Position numbers and translations under genes: made by a program | From: Chloroflexota bacterium | GTDB lineage: Bacteria; Chloroflexota; Dehalococcoidia; Dehalococcoidales; RBG-16-60-22 | DNA length: 10,131 nt | Assembly: GCA_025358235.1 (NCBI GenBank) | Contig: JANYKH010000051.1 | Location: 1 to 10,131 of the forward strand | Direction: 5' to 3' | The notes under the pieces: generated by a model | Told to the model about the DNA's origin: nothing | The model's input: the letters and a program-made list of their open reading frames with translations, nothing else | Database searches by the model: none | Shown here: one piece after another, positions 1 through 7,629 of the stretch | How positions within the stretch are numbered: position 1 is the stretch's first letter | How the letters are laid out: every line of letters begins with the position of its first letter

Positions 1-1029
1 CAAAATTCCGTTGGCGGATTGCACCATATCACGGAAAACCAGAGTGACAAGTTTCTTCTTGTCAACGGCCTGAGAAAAGGCCCGCCGGACGTTAACATCA
101 TCAAAAGGCGCCTGTTTGGAATTGAAACCGATATAGCTGAAGCTTAATTCCGAGTTGACGTTTAACTGAGTGTAGAAAGACCCGGTCCGGTCCGAGGCGC
201 GGTCAACCTCGTAGATACCAATACCCGCCACATCGATTTTGCCGGTCTCGTACAGGTTCATCGGGGCACCGGTGAGAATCTGATAGACTACCGAGGTTAC
301 TTTGGCCTTTTCGCCGTAATAACTGTCATTCCGGTCCAGGATCAGGCTGGTGCCTTTCTGCCACACGCGTAGTTTAAAAGGCCCCGTCCCGTTGGGCTTC
401 TGCCACCAGTTCAGGCCGGTTTCCACATTTGCCTTGTCAACCACAAAAGTGGTGGGGTAGGTGAGTTTGTACATAAAATAGGATTTGGCGGCATCGATGC
501 CAACCTGCAAAGTGTAATCATCCAATACTCTGAGACTGCTGATTTCCTTCGCGCTGCCGTTGACCACTTCCTTGACGCCCACTATATCACCGAGATAGCT
601 GGCGGCGGTCTGTGACCCGGTGGCCGGATTACAGGCTCTTTCCCAGGAATATTTTACGTCCTGGGCTTTAACATCTTTGCCGGATTGAAATTTCACGTCA
701 TGGCGGAGGTAAAAGGTATAAGTTTTTCCGTCAGTACTGGTAGTCCATCTTTCGGCAATGTCCGGAACGACGTTCATATTGTCATCCAGCCGGGCCAGCC
801 CGCCGAAAATCTGCATAATGTATTGATGGGAAGTGATCTCGCCGGAGACGGCCGGGTCAAGCGTGATCGGATCCGGGCCGGAGAGGTTTAAAACCCCGCC
901 CGCTGCCGCCTGGACGGGGGTACCGGGGGTTGGCCCTGTTAACTCCGCATGAGGCAAGACAACCCAGATAGCCGCCGCGATTAAGACTACAGCCGCAGCA
1001 AGCATGCCGGCGATACGCAATGTTTTCAT
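1..1029 (-). CDS. ABC transporter substrate-binding protein, family 5 (oligopeptide/dipeptide type), C-terminus outside window
   Basis: The frame is open from an ATG at 1029 to the window edge, giving 343 codons without a stop; the family is usually 500-600 residues, so roughly the last third is missing. Residues 70-130 carry the typical SBP_bac_5 pattern: FGGLARLDDN, then DIAERWTTSTDGKTYTFYLR, DVKFQSGK and DVKYSWERA. Near residue 338 is the ANGIL element common in the family. Such proteins bind peptides or other small ligands outside the membrane for an ABC importer. The N-terminus (residues 4-25) is a hydrophobic Ala/Val-rich helix followed by a Thr/Pro stretch, with no lipobox cysteine, so it looks like a Sec signal or uncleaved anchor rather than a lipoprotein signal. 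The start overlaps the radC stop as TAATG, with an AAGG 9 nt upstream, suggesting coupled translation. Permease genes may follow outside the window. The ligand cannot be told from sequence. Confidence 0.93.
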   Translation of the reverse strand, partial: MKTLRIAGMLAAAVVLIAAAIWVVLPHAELTGPTPGTPVQAAAGGVLNLSGPDPITLDPAVSGEITSHQYIMQIFGGLARLDDNMNVVPDIAERWTTSTDGKTYTFYLRHDVKFQSGKDVKAQDVKYSWERACNPATGSQTAASYLGDIVGVKEVVNGSAKEISSLRVLDDYTLQVGIDAAKSYFMYKLTYPTTFVVDKANVETGLNWWQKPNGTGPFKLRVWQKGTSLILDRNDSYYGEKAKVTSVVYQILTGAPMNLYETGKIDVAGIGIYEVDRASDRTGSFYTQLNVNSELSFSYIGFNSKQAPFDDVNVRRAFSQAVDKKKLVTLVFRDMVQSANGIL

Positions 1030-1730
1030 TAGAATAGACCTTCTCTTTTCAGACTCAAAAACTTATTCCCGCCGATGATGACATGGTCCAGAATATCGAT
1101 ACCCATAAGTTGCCCGGCTTCAAGCAGCCGCTTACTCAGGGCGATATCTTCTCTTGAAGGCTGGGTTTCACCGGAGGGATGGTTATGCACAAAAATAATA
1201 CCCGCGCAGCTCGCTTGCACCGCTTCTTTGAAGACTTCTCTGGGGTGCACGATACTGCTGTCCAGGCTGCCCACGGATATTTCTGCTTGCTTAATCAGGT
1301 GGTTGCGGGTATCCAGCAACAGAGCGATGAAATATTCCTTCTTTTTGTCCCGCAATGTTTCCTGCACCAATTTCGAAACATCTTCCGGTGTTTTGATGAC
1401 TGGTTTTTCGGAGACTTCGGTGGATCTTACTCGGGCGGCGATCTCAAAAATCGCTTTAAGCTGGCATGCTTTGGCCAGACCGATGCCTCTAACCGTACAC
1501 AGTTCTTCAACTGTTGTGCCGCTAAGCCCTTTCAGTCCGCCAAACCTGTCGAGCAGCCGCTGGGCGGTCACCATTACCGATTCGCCGGCGATGCCCCGCC
1601 CCATTATTACCGAGAGAAGTTCCTGCGCGGAGAGGCTTTCCGCCCCGACTTTTTGCAGGCGCTCCCGCGGCCTGTCTTCATTAGGCAGCTCCCGGATGGT
1701 AAAAGACTTTTTTAAGTCTTGCTTTTCCAT
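1029..1730 (-). CDS. radC: RadC family JAMM/MPN+ protein
   Basis: The product is 233 residues with the chosen start, close to the usual RadC length of about 225. It has the N-terminal UPF0758 region, a helix-hairpin-helix (VRGIGLAKA, about residues 80-88) and a C-terminal JAMM/MPN+ metal site: HNHPSG at 182-187 and a downstream Asp at about 195. It is named for DNA repair, but the molecular role of RadC proteins is unsettled; the JAMM fold suggests a zinc-dependent hydrolase. Two in-frame ATGs are possible, at 1736 and 1730. AGGA at 1738-1741 lies 7 nt from the 1730 ATG but only 1 nt from the 1736 ATG, so 1730 is preferred. The gene overlaps the end of the peptidase gene by 19 nt (25 nt with the longer start), and its TAA overlaps the start of the substrate-binding protein gene, so it sits inside a coupled operon. 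Confidence 0.95.
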   Translation of the reverse strand: MEKQDLKKSFTIRELPNEDRPRERLQKVGAESLSAQELLSVIMGRGIAGESVMVTAQRLLDRFGGLKGLSGTTVEELCTVRGIGLAKACQLKAIFEIAARVRSTEVSEKPVIKTPEDVSKLVQETLRDKKKEYFIALLLDTRNHLIKQAEISVGSLDSSIVHPREVFKEAVQASCAGIIFVHNHPSGETQPSREDIALSKRLLEAGQLMGIDILDHVIIGGNKFLSLKREGLF

Positions 1731-3112
1731 ACCCATTTCCTGGCCATGACATAAATCCCGGCAAGGAGCGCCAACACAAAAACCACGATAATCACAATCA
1801 TCAACGGGCCGGGCCGGTCACCGGATGAGGTCTGACTGGCAGGCGGTGAGGGTGTTGCCGAAGCCGGAGTTATGGGTGTCGTCGTTGCCGTAGCCGTTGC
1901 AGTCGCCGGAGGTGCCGGGGGTAGAGAAGTTGGAGGAGCACCGGTTACGGGAGATGTGGGGGTGGGAGACGCGATAATAGTTACTTGAGGGATGATCAAA
2001 GGGCCGGTAGTGGGGGCAGGAGGCAGTCCCAATTCCTTGCGCCAGAGGTTATTAAGCCCGTCCATATCAAAGCCGTAGACCTTGATGAAAGCGGGGTCAT
2101 AGTCGCTGCCTTTTTTGAAGACGCCCAGCAGTTCAGTCATTTTTGGCTGGCCGTATTTACTCACGAGGAATTCGATCAAGCGATAGCTCTCGCCGTAAGC
2201 CAGAGCCGACTGATCACCATAAGCGGAGAAAGGGCTCACCAGACTGCGCACGGAAATCAACTGGTTTTGTTTGGTGGCCAGGTTTACCAGATTGACATAA
2301 GATGGGTCAAGGCTGCCTTCGGCATACATTGCCAGCCCCTCATTCAGCCATGTCGGTAAATCGTTATAAGGATTGGCGGTCATTTGCCGCACGAGCAAGT
2401 GTGTGAGTTCGTGGGCGATGGCGCCCATACCCCAATCAAGCTGGTTGGTAGCGATGCCTATCGCGATGGCATTATATTCCGTAAATGCCACGCCACCCGT
2501 CCAATCCTGGGGGAATATCATCGAGCCGCGCAGGTCGTTGGAATTGCCGTAGATATAAAGAGTAACCGGCTGTTCCAGCTGGGCGCCGGCGTCTTTCAAC
2601 ATGCGGTCAACAGCCTGCTGGGAAGCCGCCATAAGTTTCGCCGCAAAAGCGTCATCCCCGGTATACCAGTAAAGGGTAATTTTTCCCTGCGTCAATTGAC
2701 GCCATTTATAGCGGGTATCATCGAAGCTGACGGTGGCGAGCTCTGATTTGAAAACGGTGCCGGCGGTGTCAGTAATTAACCACCAGTATTTGATTTTGGT
2801 GCCGGGGGGTAATCCGCCGCTGCGGCGCAAGTCCCAGGTCCAGCTGCTCTGGACGTCCTTTGCGGGGTTTAATTCTACAAACCCTTCAGCGGTAACCTGG
2901 GCGAAACTGAATTGCTGAACCTGATATTGCAGGCGGATATCACTGATATTTGCATCACTTTGGGCACTGATTTTGAACGTGAGGGTGGTGGGGAATGTCA
3001 CCTGTACTGAACTGCTGATCACCCGGGGGCCGGCCGCCAGAGCGGGGAACGGCGCCAGGATACTCAGCAGAGCCAAAAGACTAAAGACGAAAAGAAAAAG
3101 TTTTTTATTCAT
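1712..3112 (-). CDS. Membrane-anchored MA-type (gluzincin) metallopeptidase, Peptidase_MA-like
   Basis: The 466-residue product has a signal peptide or N-terminal anchor (residues 1-27, with ALAA at its end), an all-beta-looking region to about 130, and a metallopeptidase domain of about 135-362. The zinc motif HELTH is at 234-238, and a glutamate in WLNEGLAMY (E258) fits the third ligand of gluzincins. A low-complexity Pro/Thr/Ala/Ser linker (about 365-434) leads to a C-terminal membrane helix (about 436-456) ending in basic residues. This layout places the catalytic domain outside the cell, held by the C-terminal helix. The substrate is unknown. The gene starts inside the end of prfB (8-nt overlap, ATGAATAA) and its end overlaps radC, so it is part of the same transcription unit. 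The linker encodes an Ala-Thr alternating tract around 403-410, a likely place for length variation. Confidence 0.88.
   Translation of the reverse strand: MNKKLFLFVFSLLALLSILAPFPALAAGPRVISSSVQVTFPTTLTFKISAQSDANISDIRLQYQVQQFSFAQVTAEGFVELNPAKDVQSSWTWDLRRSGGLPPGTKIKYWWLITDTAGTVFKSELATVSFDDTRYKWRQLTQGKITLYWYTGDDAFAAKLMAASQQAVDRMLKDAGAQLEQPVTLYIYGNSNDLRGSMIFPQDWTGGVAFTEYNAIAIGIATNQLDWGMGAIAHELTHLLVRQMTANPYNDLPTWLNEGLAMYAEGSLDPSYVNLVNLATKQNQLISVRSLVSPFSAYGDQSALAYGESYRLIEFLVSKYGQPKMTELLGVFKKGSDYDPAFIKVYGFDMDGLNNLWRKELGLPPAPTTGPLIIPQVTIIASPTPTSPVTGAPPTSLPPAPPATATATATTTPITPASATPSPPASQTSSGDRPGPLMIVIIVVFVLALLAGIYVMARKWVWKSKT
1738..1741 (-). promoter_or_regulatory. Shine-Dalgarno of radC that decides its start
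   Basis: On the minus strand AGGA precedes ATGGGTATG. Spacing is 1 nt to the first ATG (1736) and 7 nt to the second (1730), which favours the second. The site lies inside the last codons of the upstream peptidase gene, so ribosomes finishing that gene pass directly over it. Confidence 0.6.
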
Positions 3113-4206
3113 TATCTTGCCCTATTATTGACCTGAGATAAGCGTTAATGAAACCGTCAAGATCGCCATCAAGAACAGCTTCAGCATTCCCTTTTTCAAA
3201 GTCCGTGCGGTGGTCTTTCACCATTTTATAAGGATGGAGGACGTAACTGCGTATCTGGTTGCCCCACCCCGCTTCCACCCGCTTCCCTTTAAGTTTAAGC
3301 CTTTCTGCTTCCCGGCGTCTAATTTCTATTTCCAGCAGATGCGATTGCAATAACTTCATCGCGATTTCCCGGTTCTGATGCTGGGAACGCTCGCTCTGGC
3401 TGGTTACCACGATGCCGGTCGGCACGTGGGTGATGCGGATGGCGCTGTTGGTTTTCTGCATGTGCTGTCCGCCGGGGCCGCTGGACCGGTAGGTTTCCAC
3501 TTTCAAATCGGTGGCGGCCGGGGTAACATCCTGGTCCGGCAGGGCTTCCGGCATAGCTTCAACCAGGGCGAAGGAAGTATGGCGGGCATGATCCGCGTCA
3601 AAGGGGGACAGCCGTACCAGCCGGTGGACGCCGTGCTCTGACTTTAAATAGCCGTAGGCATAATCGCCGGTGATGGAGACGATGGCGCTTTTTATCCCCG
3701 CTTCCTCCCCTGGCGATTCGTCCAATATCTCCGCTTTGTAGCCCCGCCGCTCCGCCCACCGCAGGTACATCCGCATTAGCATCTCTGCCCAGTCCTGTGA
3801 TTCTGTTCCCCCGGCGCCGGCGTGTATGGAAAGGAGGGCGTTCCGGGCGTCATAAGGGCTGTTAAAAGCGCGCTGGAATTCTAACTCCTCCAGCCGTTCG
3901 GAAATGGACTGTACCTCAGCTTCCAGTTCGCCTGAGAGGGAGGGGTCTTCCTCGGCGAGGGGCACCAACTCGGAGACGCTGTTGATTCTTTTTTCAATCT
4001 CGCGCCACGGCTGGACGGTCCGTCGCAGATCAGTGATCTGTTTCATCGCCGATTGAGCGCCGGCCTGATCGTCCCAGAACCCCGGCACGGCGGATTTGGC
4101 TTCAAGTTCCGCTATCGTTTTTTCTCTTTTAGCCAGGTCAAAGATGCTCCATGGCATCGGCGATGCGGCCCTGTAATCCCTTGATGACCTGTTTCAGTTC
4201 CTGCAT
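3105..4206 (-). CDS. prfB: Peptide chain release factor 2, with programmed +1 frameshift
   Basis: RF2 recognises UAA and UGA stop codons and releases the peptide on the ribosome. The coding sequence is split: 22 codons from ATG at 4206 to CTT at 4141-4143, then an in-frame TGA at 4138-4140. Skipping one base (4140) joins it to the main frame from GAC (4137-4139) to the TAA at 3105. The joined product is 366 residues, the usual RF2 length. Diagnostic motifs in joined numbering are the RF2 anticodon tripeptide SPF at about 200-202, GGQ at 245-247 in SSGPGGQHMQKTNSA, and GAGGTESQDWAEM at about 129-141. GAGGT at 4211-4215 lies 4 nt before the ATG. Calling the gene from the ATG at 4157 gives an artefactual MPWSIF N-terminus in the shifted frame. 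It lies 16 nt after nfi and overlaps the peptidase start by 8 nt. Confidence 0.97.
4137..4150 (-). promoter_or_regulatory. prfB +1 programmed frameshift (recoding) site
   Basis: Reading the minus strand from 4150: GGAG, CAT, CTT, TGA, C. This matches the known RF2 recoding signal: an SD-like element 3 nt before the CUU slippery codon, then UGA followed by C, a weak termination context. When RF2 is scarce, the slow stop lets the peptidyl-tRNA-Leu slip from CUU to UUU and translation continues in the +1 frame; when RF2 is plentiful, translation ends after 22 codons. The match in sequence, spacing and position (codon 23) is direct; function is inferred from the well-studied Escherichia coli case. 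Confidence 0.95.
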
Positions 4207-4222
4207 TTTTACCTCAACTGCT

Positions 4223-4900
4223 TTAAGCAGAAATTAAACTTGATTTAGCGGCAATATGGGCCTGGCGGGTGGGCTCCGGCAGGCGGTATTTGCCGCAGCA
4301 CTGGAGAGTCCAGAATATCGATTGATCCAGGCTTATTTGATGTCCCGGGGAAATAAAAATCGGTTTGATGTTTTTACGCGTGCGCACTGCCGCGCCGATG
4401 GTTTCTCCGGCATCATCCAGGAGCGGTGAAAATGACCCCGAATCGAGGCATGGTTCGGCGAAAACGCCGCACAGGCGGCTCTTGGCGCAGCCAATGGTAG
4501 GGACATCCAGCATCAAGCCCAGGTGGGTGGCGAGTCCCATGCGGCGGGGGTGGGCAATGCCCTGACCGTCAACCAGCACTATGTCAGGTATTAGTGTGAC
4601 CTGTTCAAAAGCCTTTACCAGCAGGGGGATTTCACGGAAGGAGAGCAGGCCGGGAATGTAAGGAAAAGTCACGGGCCCGCGGTGGATCCTGGTCTCAACC
4701 ACTTTCAAATCAGGAAAGCTTAAAACGACGACGGAAGCGGTACCTGTTTTTCGGAACCGGTCTACCGCCACATCCACACCGGCAACAAGCAGCGGATGGC
4801 TGATTTCGCCGGAGGTTTGCACGTTTCCCGCGAGGGTTATTTGAATCCGGATGGCCTCGCCGGGAGACACGTCCCAGGCGTGCAAGGGTTTGATTTCCAT
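4223..4900 (-). CDS. nfi: Endonuclease V (deoxyinosine 3' endonuclease)
   Basis: Endonuclease V nicks DNA one base 3' of deoxyinosine (deaminated adenine) and starts alternative excision repair. With the start at 4900 the product is 225 residues, near the usual 220-230. Motifs in order: GVDVAV with D43; FPYIPGLLSFRE with the PYIP wedge at about 80-83 and E90; VLVDGQGIAHPRRMG with D111 and H117; TIGCAKSRLCG with K140; SPGHQISLDQ; and YRLPEPTRQAH with H215. These align almost residue for residue with the known catalytic positions of Thermotoga endonuclease V. An upstream in-frame ATG at 4963 would add 21 residues unlike the family and would lie upstream of the promoter candidate, so it is rejected. 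It is the first gene of the leftward operon and diverges from sbcC. Confidence 0.95.
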   Translation of the reverse strand: MEIKPLHAWDVSPGEAIRIQITLAGNVQTSGEISHPLLVAGVDVAVDRFRKTGTASVVVLSFPDLKVVETRIHRGPVTFPYIPGLLSFREIPLLVKAFEQVTLIPDIVLVDGQGIAHPRRMGLATHLGLMLDVPTIGCAKSRLCGVFAEPCLDSGSFSPLLDDAGETIGAAVRTRKNIKPIFISPGHQISLDQSIFWTLQCCGKYRLPEPTRQAHIAAKSSLISA

Positions 4901-4906
4901 AATTTG

Positions 4907-4935
4907 ATTATACCCGCCGGAGAAAACCGTAGCAA
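4907..4935 (-). promoter_or_regulatory. Sigma70-type promoter of nfi (predicted leaderless start)
   Basis: On the minus strand TTGCTA (4930-4935) is followed by a 17-nt spacer and a perfect TATAAT (4907-4912). The ATG of nfi begins 6 nt after the -10 box, so transcription should begin at or within a base or two of the A of the ATG (4900). No Shine-Dalgarno is visible in CAAATT before the ATG. Together these point to a leaderless mRNA for the first cistron and a common promoter for the five-gene unit. Confidence 0.7.
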
Positions 4936-5006
4936 TTATCACCGGCAAATGGGGAGTACGCAATTTTTACGAGAAGGCCAGTGCAGGGGTTTGTGCGTGG
5001 GTTTTA

Positions 5007-5015
5007 TGGTAAAAT
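5007..5015 (+). promoter_or_regulatory. Extended -10 promoter candidate for sbcC
   Basis: TGGTAAAAT matches the extended -10 pattern TGnTAnAAT, with a TAAAAT hexamer at 5010-5015 and no convincing -35 box. Transcription would begin near 5022, about 15 nt before the ATG at 5037. The candidate lies back to back with the nfi promoter, about 75-100 bp away. Confidence 0.5.
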
Positions 5016-5036
5016 AGGCTCAAGGATTAGTGAAAA

Positions 5037-7610
5037 ATGATACCAGTCAGACTCAGCCTCCGCAATTTCATGTGTTACCGCCAAATCCCGCCGCTGGATT
5101 TCACCAGCATCCACCTGGCCTGTCTTTCCGGCGACAACGGCAACGGCAAGTCTGCCCTTATTGACGCCATGACCTGGGCGCTCTGGGGCGAAGCACGGGG
5201 GAACGTCAGCGCGGACGATCTGATGAATGCGCACGCCCAGGAAATGGAAGTTCAGTTTGAATTCAAATCAGGCTCTGATAATTACCTGATTCTCCGCAAG
5301 CGTGCCCGGCCCAAGAAGGCCAGTGGTGCCGGTCAATCCATCCTTGAACTCTACGTGATGGACGGAGACGTACCCCGCTCAATCAGCGGCGGTACATTGG
5401 GTCAGACACAGGATAAGATTACGAATGAAGTCCTGCATATGGACTATGATACGTTTGTGAACAGCGCCTACCTACGGCAGGGGCGCGCTGATGAATTTAC
5501 CCGACAGACCGCCGCCAAACGCAAGGAAGTTCTAACAACTATTCTGGGCCTATCCTTTTACGATGAACTCGAAGCGCAGGCGAAAGCGCTCCAGAAAAAG
5601 TATGAATCAGACAAGGCAGGTCTTGAAAAATCCCTGGTGGAAATTGCCGCGGCGTTGGCGCTGAAACCCGGCATTGAGGCGGAACTGGCCATCCAGAATG
5701 CCAGGCTGGCCCAATTGACTGAAGAGGTGACGAAGCAGGAATTAAGCCTGAAAGAGCTGGGCCGGGAAAAAGAACTTCTGGAGCAGAAAAAGCAGGAATT
5801 AGATCATGTCCAATCGCGGCTTAAAACTCTGCAGAGCGATATCAAGCTCTGGGAAGACCAGTTAAAGGCCCAGTCCGGGCGAGTACGGGATTATCAAAGT
5901 CTCATTGCGGCGGGGCTGGATATTGAAGCCGGATTTGCGCGGTACGCCGAAGCTCGCCGGGTTAATGAACAACTTTTCCAGGACTCAAGGCGGTTGAGTA
6001 GCCTGAACCAGCGCGAACATGAACTGGAAATGGCCGTCAAGCACGCGGAACAATCCCTCGTTAGCGACCGCACGGTGTTCCAGACTCGGATTAAAGACCT
6101 GGAAAACCGGCTGCACAAACTGCCCGGGCTCAAACAGGAACTGGAAATAACCGAAGCAGTCTTAAAGAAAACGGCGGAAAACGCCGAATTATTAAAGGTC
6201 AGAAAAGAGTTACAGCAATTATTGCTGGAAGAAGTGAGCCGTTTGCAGAGCGGCCGCAGCCAGCTTGAGCGGGAATCTATAGAAATCGCCGACAAAATCA
6301 AGATGCTGTCAGGTCAACACGAGGCGAAATGCCCTCTGTGCGAACGCGGTCTTGAGGTCTCCGGCCTGCATCTTATCGAGGCCAAGTTTGCTGCAGAAAG
6401 AGCCGTCAAAATTCAGTCGCTTGCAGATACCGAGAAACAACTTGGCGCGAAAAGAGACCAGCTTGATGCCTTGAAAAAAGAAGTCACCTCTGCGGAAGCC
6501 GATCTGGAGCAAAAGAAGTCTGCCAATACCAACAAACAGGCTGTTTTAAGCCGCCAGATTAATGACTGTCTGGAGGCTGAAATCGAACTTGGCGGGCTGA
6601 CTAAACACCTGGCTGAAGTGCAGGCGCGGATAGACGCCCGGCAGTATGCCGCCGCGGAAAGGGAATCCCTAAAAGCACTCGAAGTGGAGATCAGTCAGAT
6701 AGGGTACAGTTCGGAAAAACACGAACAGGCCCGTCATGCTCTCACCGACCTGGAAGTTTTCCAACAGCAGAAATTACGTCTGGAAGAAGCCCGCAAGAAC
6801 ATCGCGGCGGAACAGCAAAACCAGGAACGTCTCAACAACGCCCTTGATGAATCAAAAAGGCGCCTTGAGACTGAAAATACCCGGTCAGCGCAGTTGAGCG
6901 GAGAAATCATACGGCTGCCGGAATATGAGAAAATGTACGCCGAATCCGATGCTGTTCTCCGTAAAGAGAAACAGGACTGCGAGCAATCCCGCCAGGCGGT
7001 TTGGACTCTGAATCAACGGCTGGTTAACTGCGCGGAAATGGAAAACAAGTCACGGGCGCAATCGATTCAGAGAGATGAGTTCGCCAAACTTGAAGGGGTC
7101 TATGGCGAACTAGCCAAAGCCTTCGGCAAGACCGGGGTTCAGGCGCTGTTGATTGAGCAGGCCTTGCCGGACATTGAGGATGAGGCCAACAAACTGCTGG
7201 GCCGGATGACGGATAACCGCATGCACCTGCGCTTCGATACCCAGAAGGAAAACAAGAAAGGCAACACCGTCGAGACGCTGGACATTAACATCGCGGATGA
7301 AATGGGCACACGCCCTTATGAAATGTTCAGCGGCGGCGAGGCTTTCAGAATCAATTTTGCCATCCGCATCGCGCTGTCCAAACTGCTGGCGCGGCGCGCG
7401 GGCGCGCCCCTCCCCACCTTGATTATCGATGAGGGGTTCGGCACTCAGGACGCCGGCGGCATCGAGAAGCTCAAAGAGGCGATCAATTCCATCCAGGACG
7501 ATTTTCAGAAAGTGCTGGTCATCACCCATATCGAGGAATTGAGAGAAGCTTTCCCCACCCGCATTGACGTGGTCAAAGACGGGCAGGGTTCAACCGTTAC
7601 GGTGAGGTAG
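5037..7610 (+). CDS. sbcC: SbcC/Rad50-like SMC-family ATPase of DNA double-strand break processing
   Basis: The 857-residue product has the full Rad50/SbcC layout. Walker A GDNGNGKS is at 32-39 and the Q-loop region NSAYLRQG at 142-149. Two long charged coiled coils (about 180-425 and 440-695) flank the zinc hook CPLC (C432 and C435). The signature motif SGGE is at 765-768 and Walker B LIIDEG at 795-800, followed by a D-loop and ITHIEE. It would work with the nuclease SbcD/Mre11 on DNA ends, hairpins and blocked termini. It is shorter than Escherichia coli SbcC (over 1000 residues) and closer to archaeal Rad50. AAGGA at 5022-5026 is 10 nt before the ATG. No sbcD lies beside it: nfi diverges upstream and a lipoprotein gene converges downstream. 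The frame is intact. Confidence 0.95.
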   Translation: MIPVRLSLRNFMCYRQIPPLDFTSIHLACLSGDNGNGKSALIDAMTWALWGEARGNVSADDLMNAHAQEMEVQFEFKSGSDNYLILRKRARPKKASGAGQSILELYVMDGDVPRSISGGTLGQTQDKITNEVLHMDYDTFVNSAYLRQGRADEFTRQTAAKRKEVLTTILGLSFYDELEAQAKALQKKYESDKAGLEKSLVEIAAALALKPGIEAELAIQNARLAQLTEEVTKQELSLKELGREKELLEQKKQELDHVQSRLKTLQSDIKLWEDQLKAQSGRVRDYQSLIAAGLDIEAGFARYAEARRVNEQLFQDSRRLSSLNQREHELEMAVKHAEQSLVSDRTVFQTRIKDLENRLHKLPGLKQELEITEAVLKKTAENAELLKVRKELQQLLLEEVSRLQSGRSQLERESIEIADKIKMLSGQHEAKCPLCERGLEVSGLHLIEAKFAAERAVKIQSLADTEKQLGAKRDQLDALKKEVTSAEADLEQKKSANTNKQAVLSRQINDCLEAEIELGGLTKHLAEVQARIDARQYAAAERESLKALEVEISQIGYSSEKHEQARHALTDLEVFQQQKLRLEEARKNIAAEQQNQERLNNALDESKRRLETENTRSAQLSGEIIRLPEYEKMYAESDAVLRKEKQDCEQSRQAVWTLNQRLVNCAEMENKSRAQSIQRDEFAKLEGVYGELAKAFGKTGVQALLIEQALPDIEDEANKLLGRMTDNRMHLRFDTQKENKKGNTVETLDINIADEMGTRPYEMFSGGEAFRINFAIRIALSKLLARRAGAPLPTLIIDEGFGTQDAGGIEKLKEAINSIQDDFQKVLVITHIEELREAFPTRIDVVKDGQGSTVTVR

Positions 7611-7629
7611 GGGACCGGTTCTCCTCTAC
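7607..7629. terminator. Possible bidirectional hairpin between convergent stops
   Basis: GTAGGGGA (7607-7614) can pair with TCCTCTAC (7622-7629), giving 8 pairs including one G-T, around the 7-nt loop CCGGTTC. The TAG of sbcC (7608-7610) and the TAG of the lipoprotein gene (7626-7628) lie in opposite arms. There is no clear T tract on either side, so it may only be a weak or factor-dependent terminator. Confidence 0.35.

Larger units (their letters stand above)
4901..5036. other. Divergent nfi/sbcC intergenic region
   Basis: This 136-bp stretch separates the nfi ATG (4900) from the sbcC ATG (5037) and holds both promoter candidates back to back. I saw no clear operator palindrome, such as a LexA-type box, between them. 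Confidence 0.7.

Noticed and set aside
1075..1749. Long plus-strand ORF opposite radC
   Set aside because: It is antisense to a fully recognisable RadC, with a Ser/Arg-rich composition typical of shadow frames and no recognisable motif.
1840..1980. Tandem repeat or CRISPR-like array in the peptidase linker
   Set aside because: The repetition is imperfect Pro/Thr/Ala coding low complexity with no spacers of regular length.
4138..4140. Nonsense mutation or pseudogene in prfB
   Set aside because: The TGA lies exactly in the conserved recoding context, and the rest of RF2 is intact with SPF and GGQ.
4138..4157. prfB read as starting at the ATG at 4157
   Set aside because: The upstream zero frame with a good Shine-Dalgarno and the CTT-TGA-C recoding site explains the gene better and gives the usual RF2 length.
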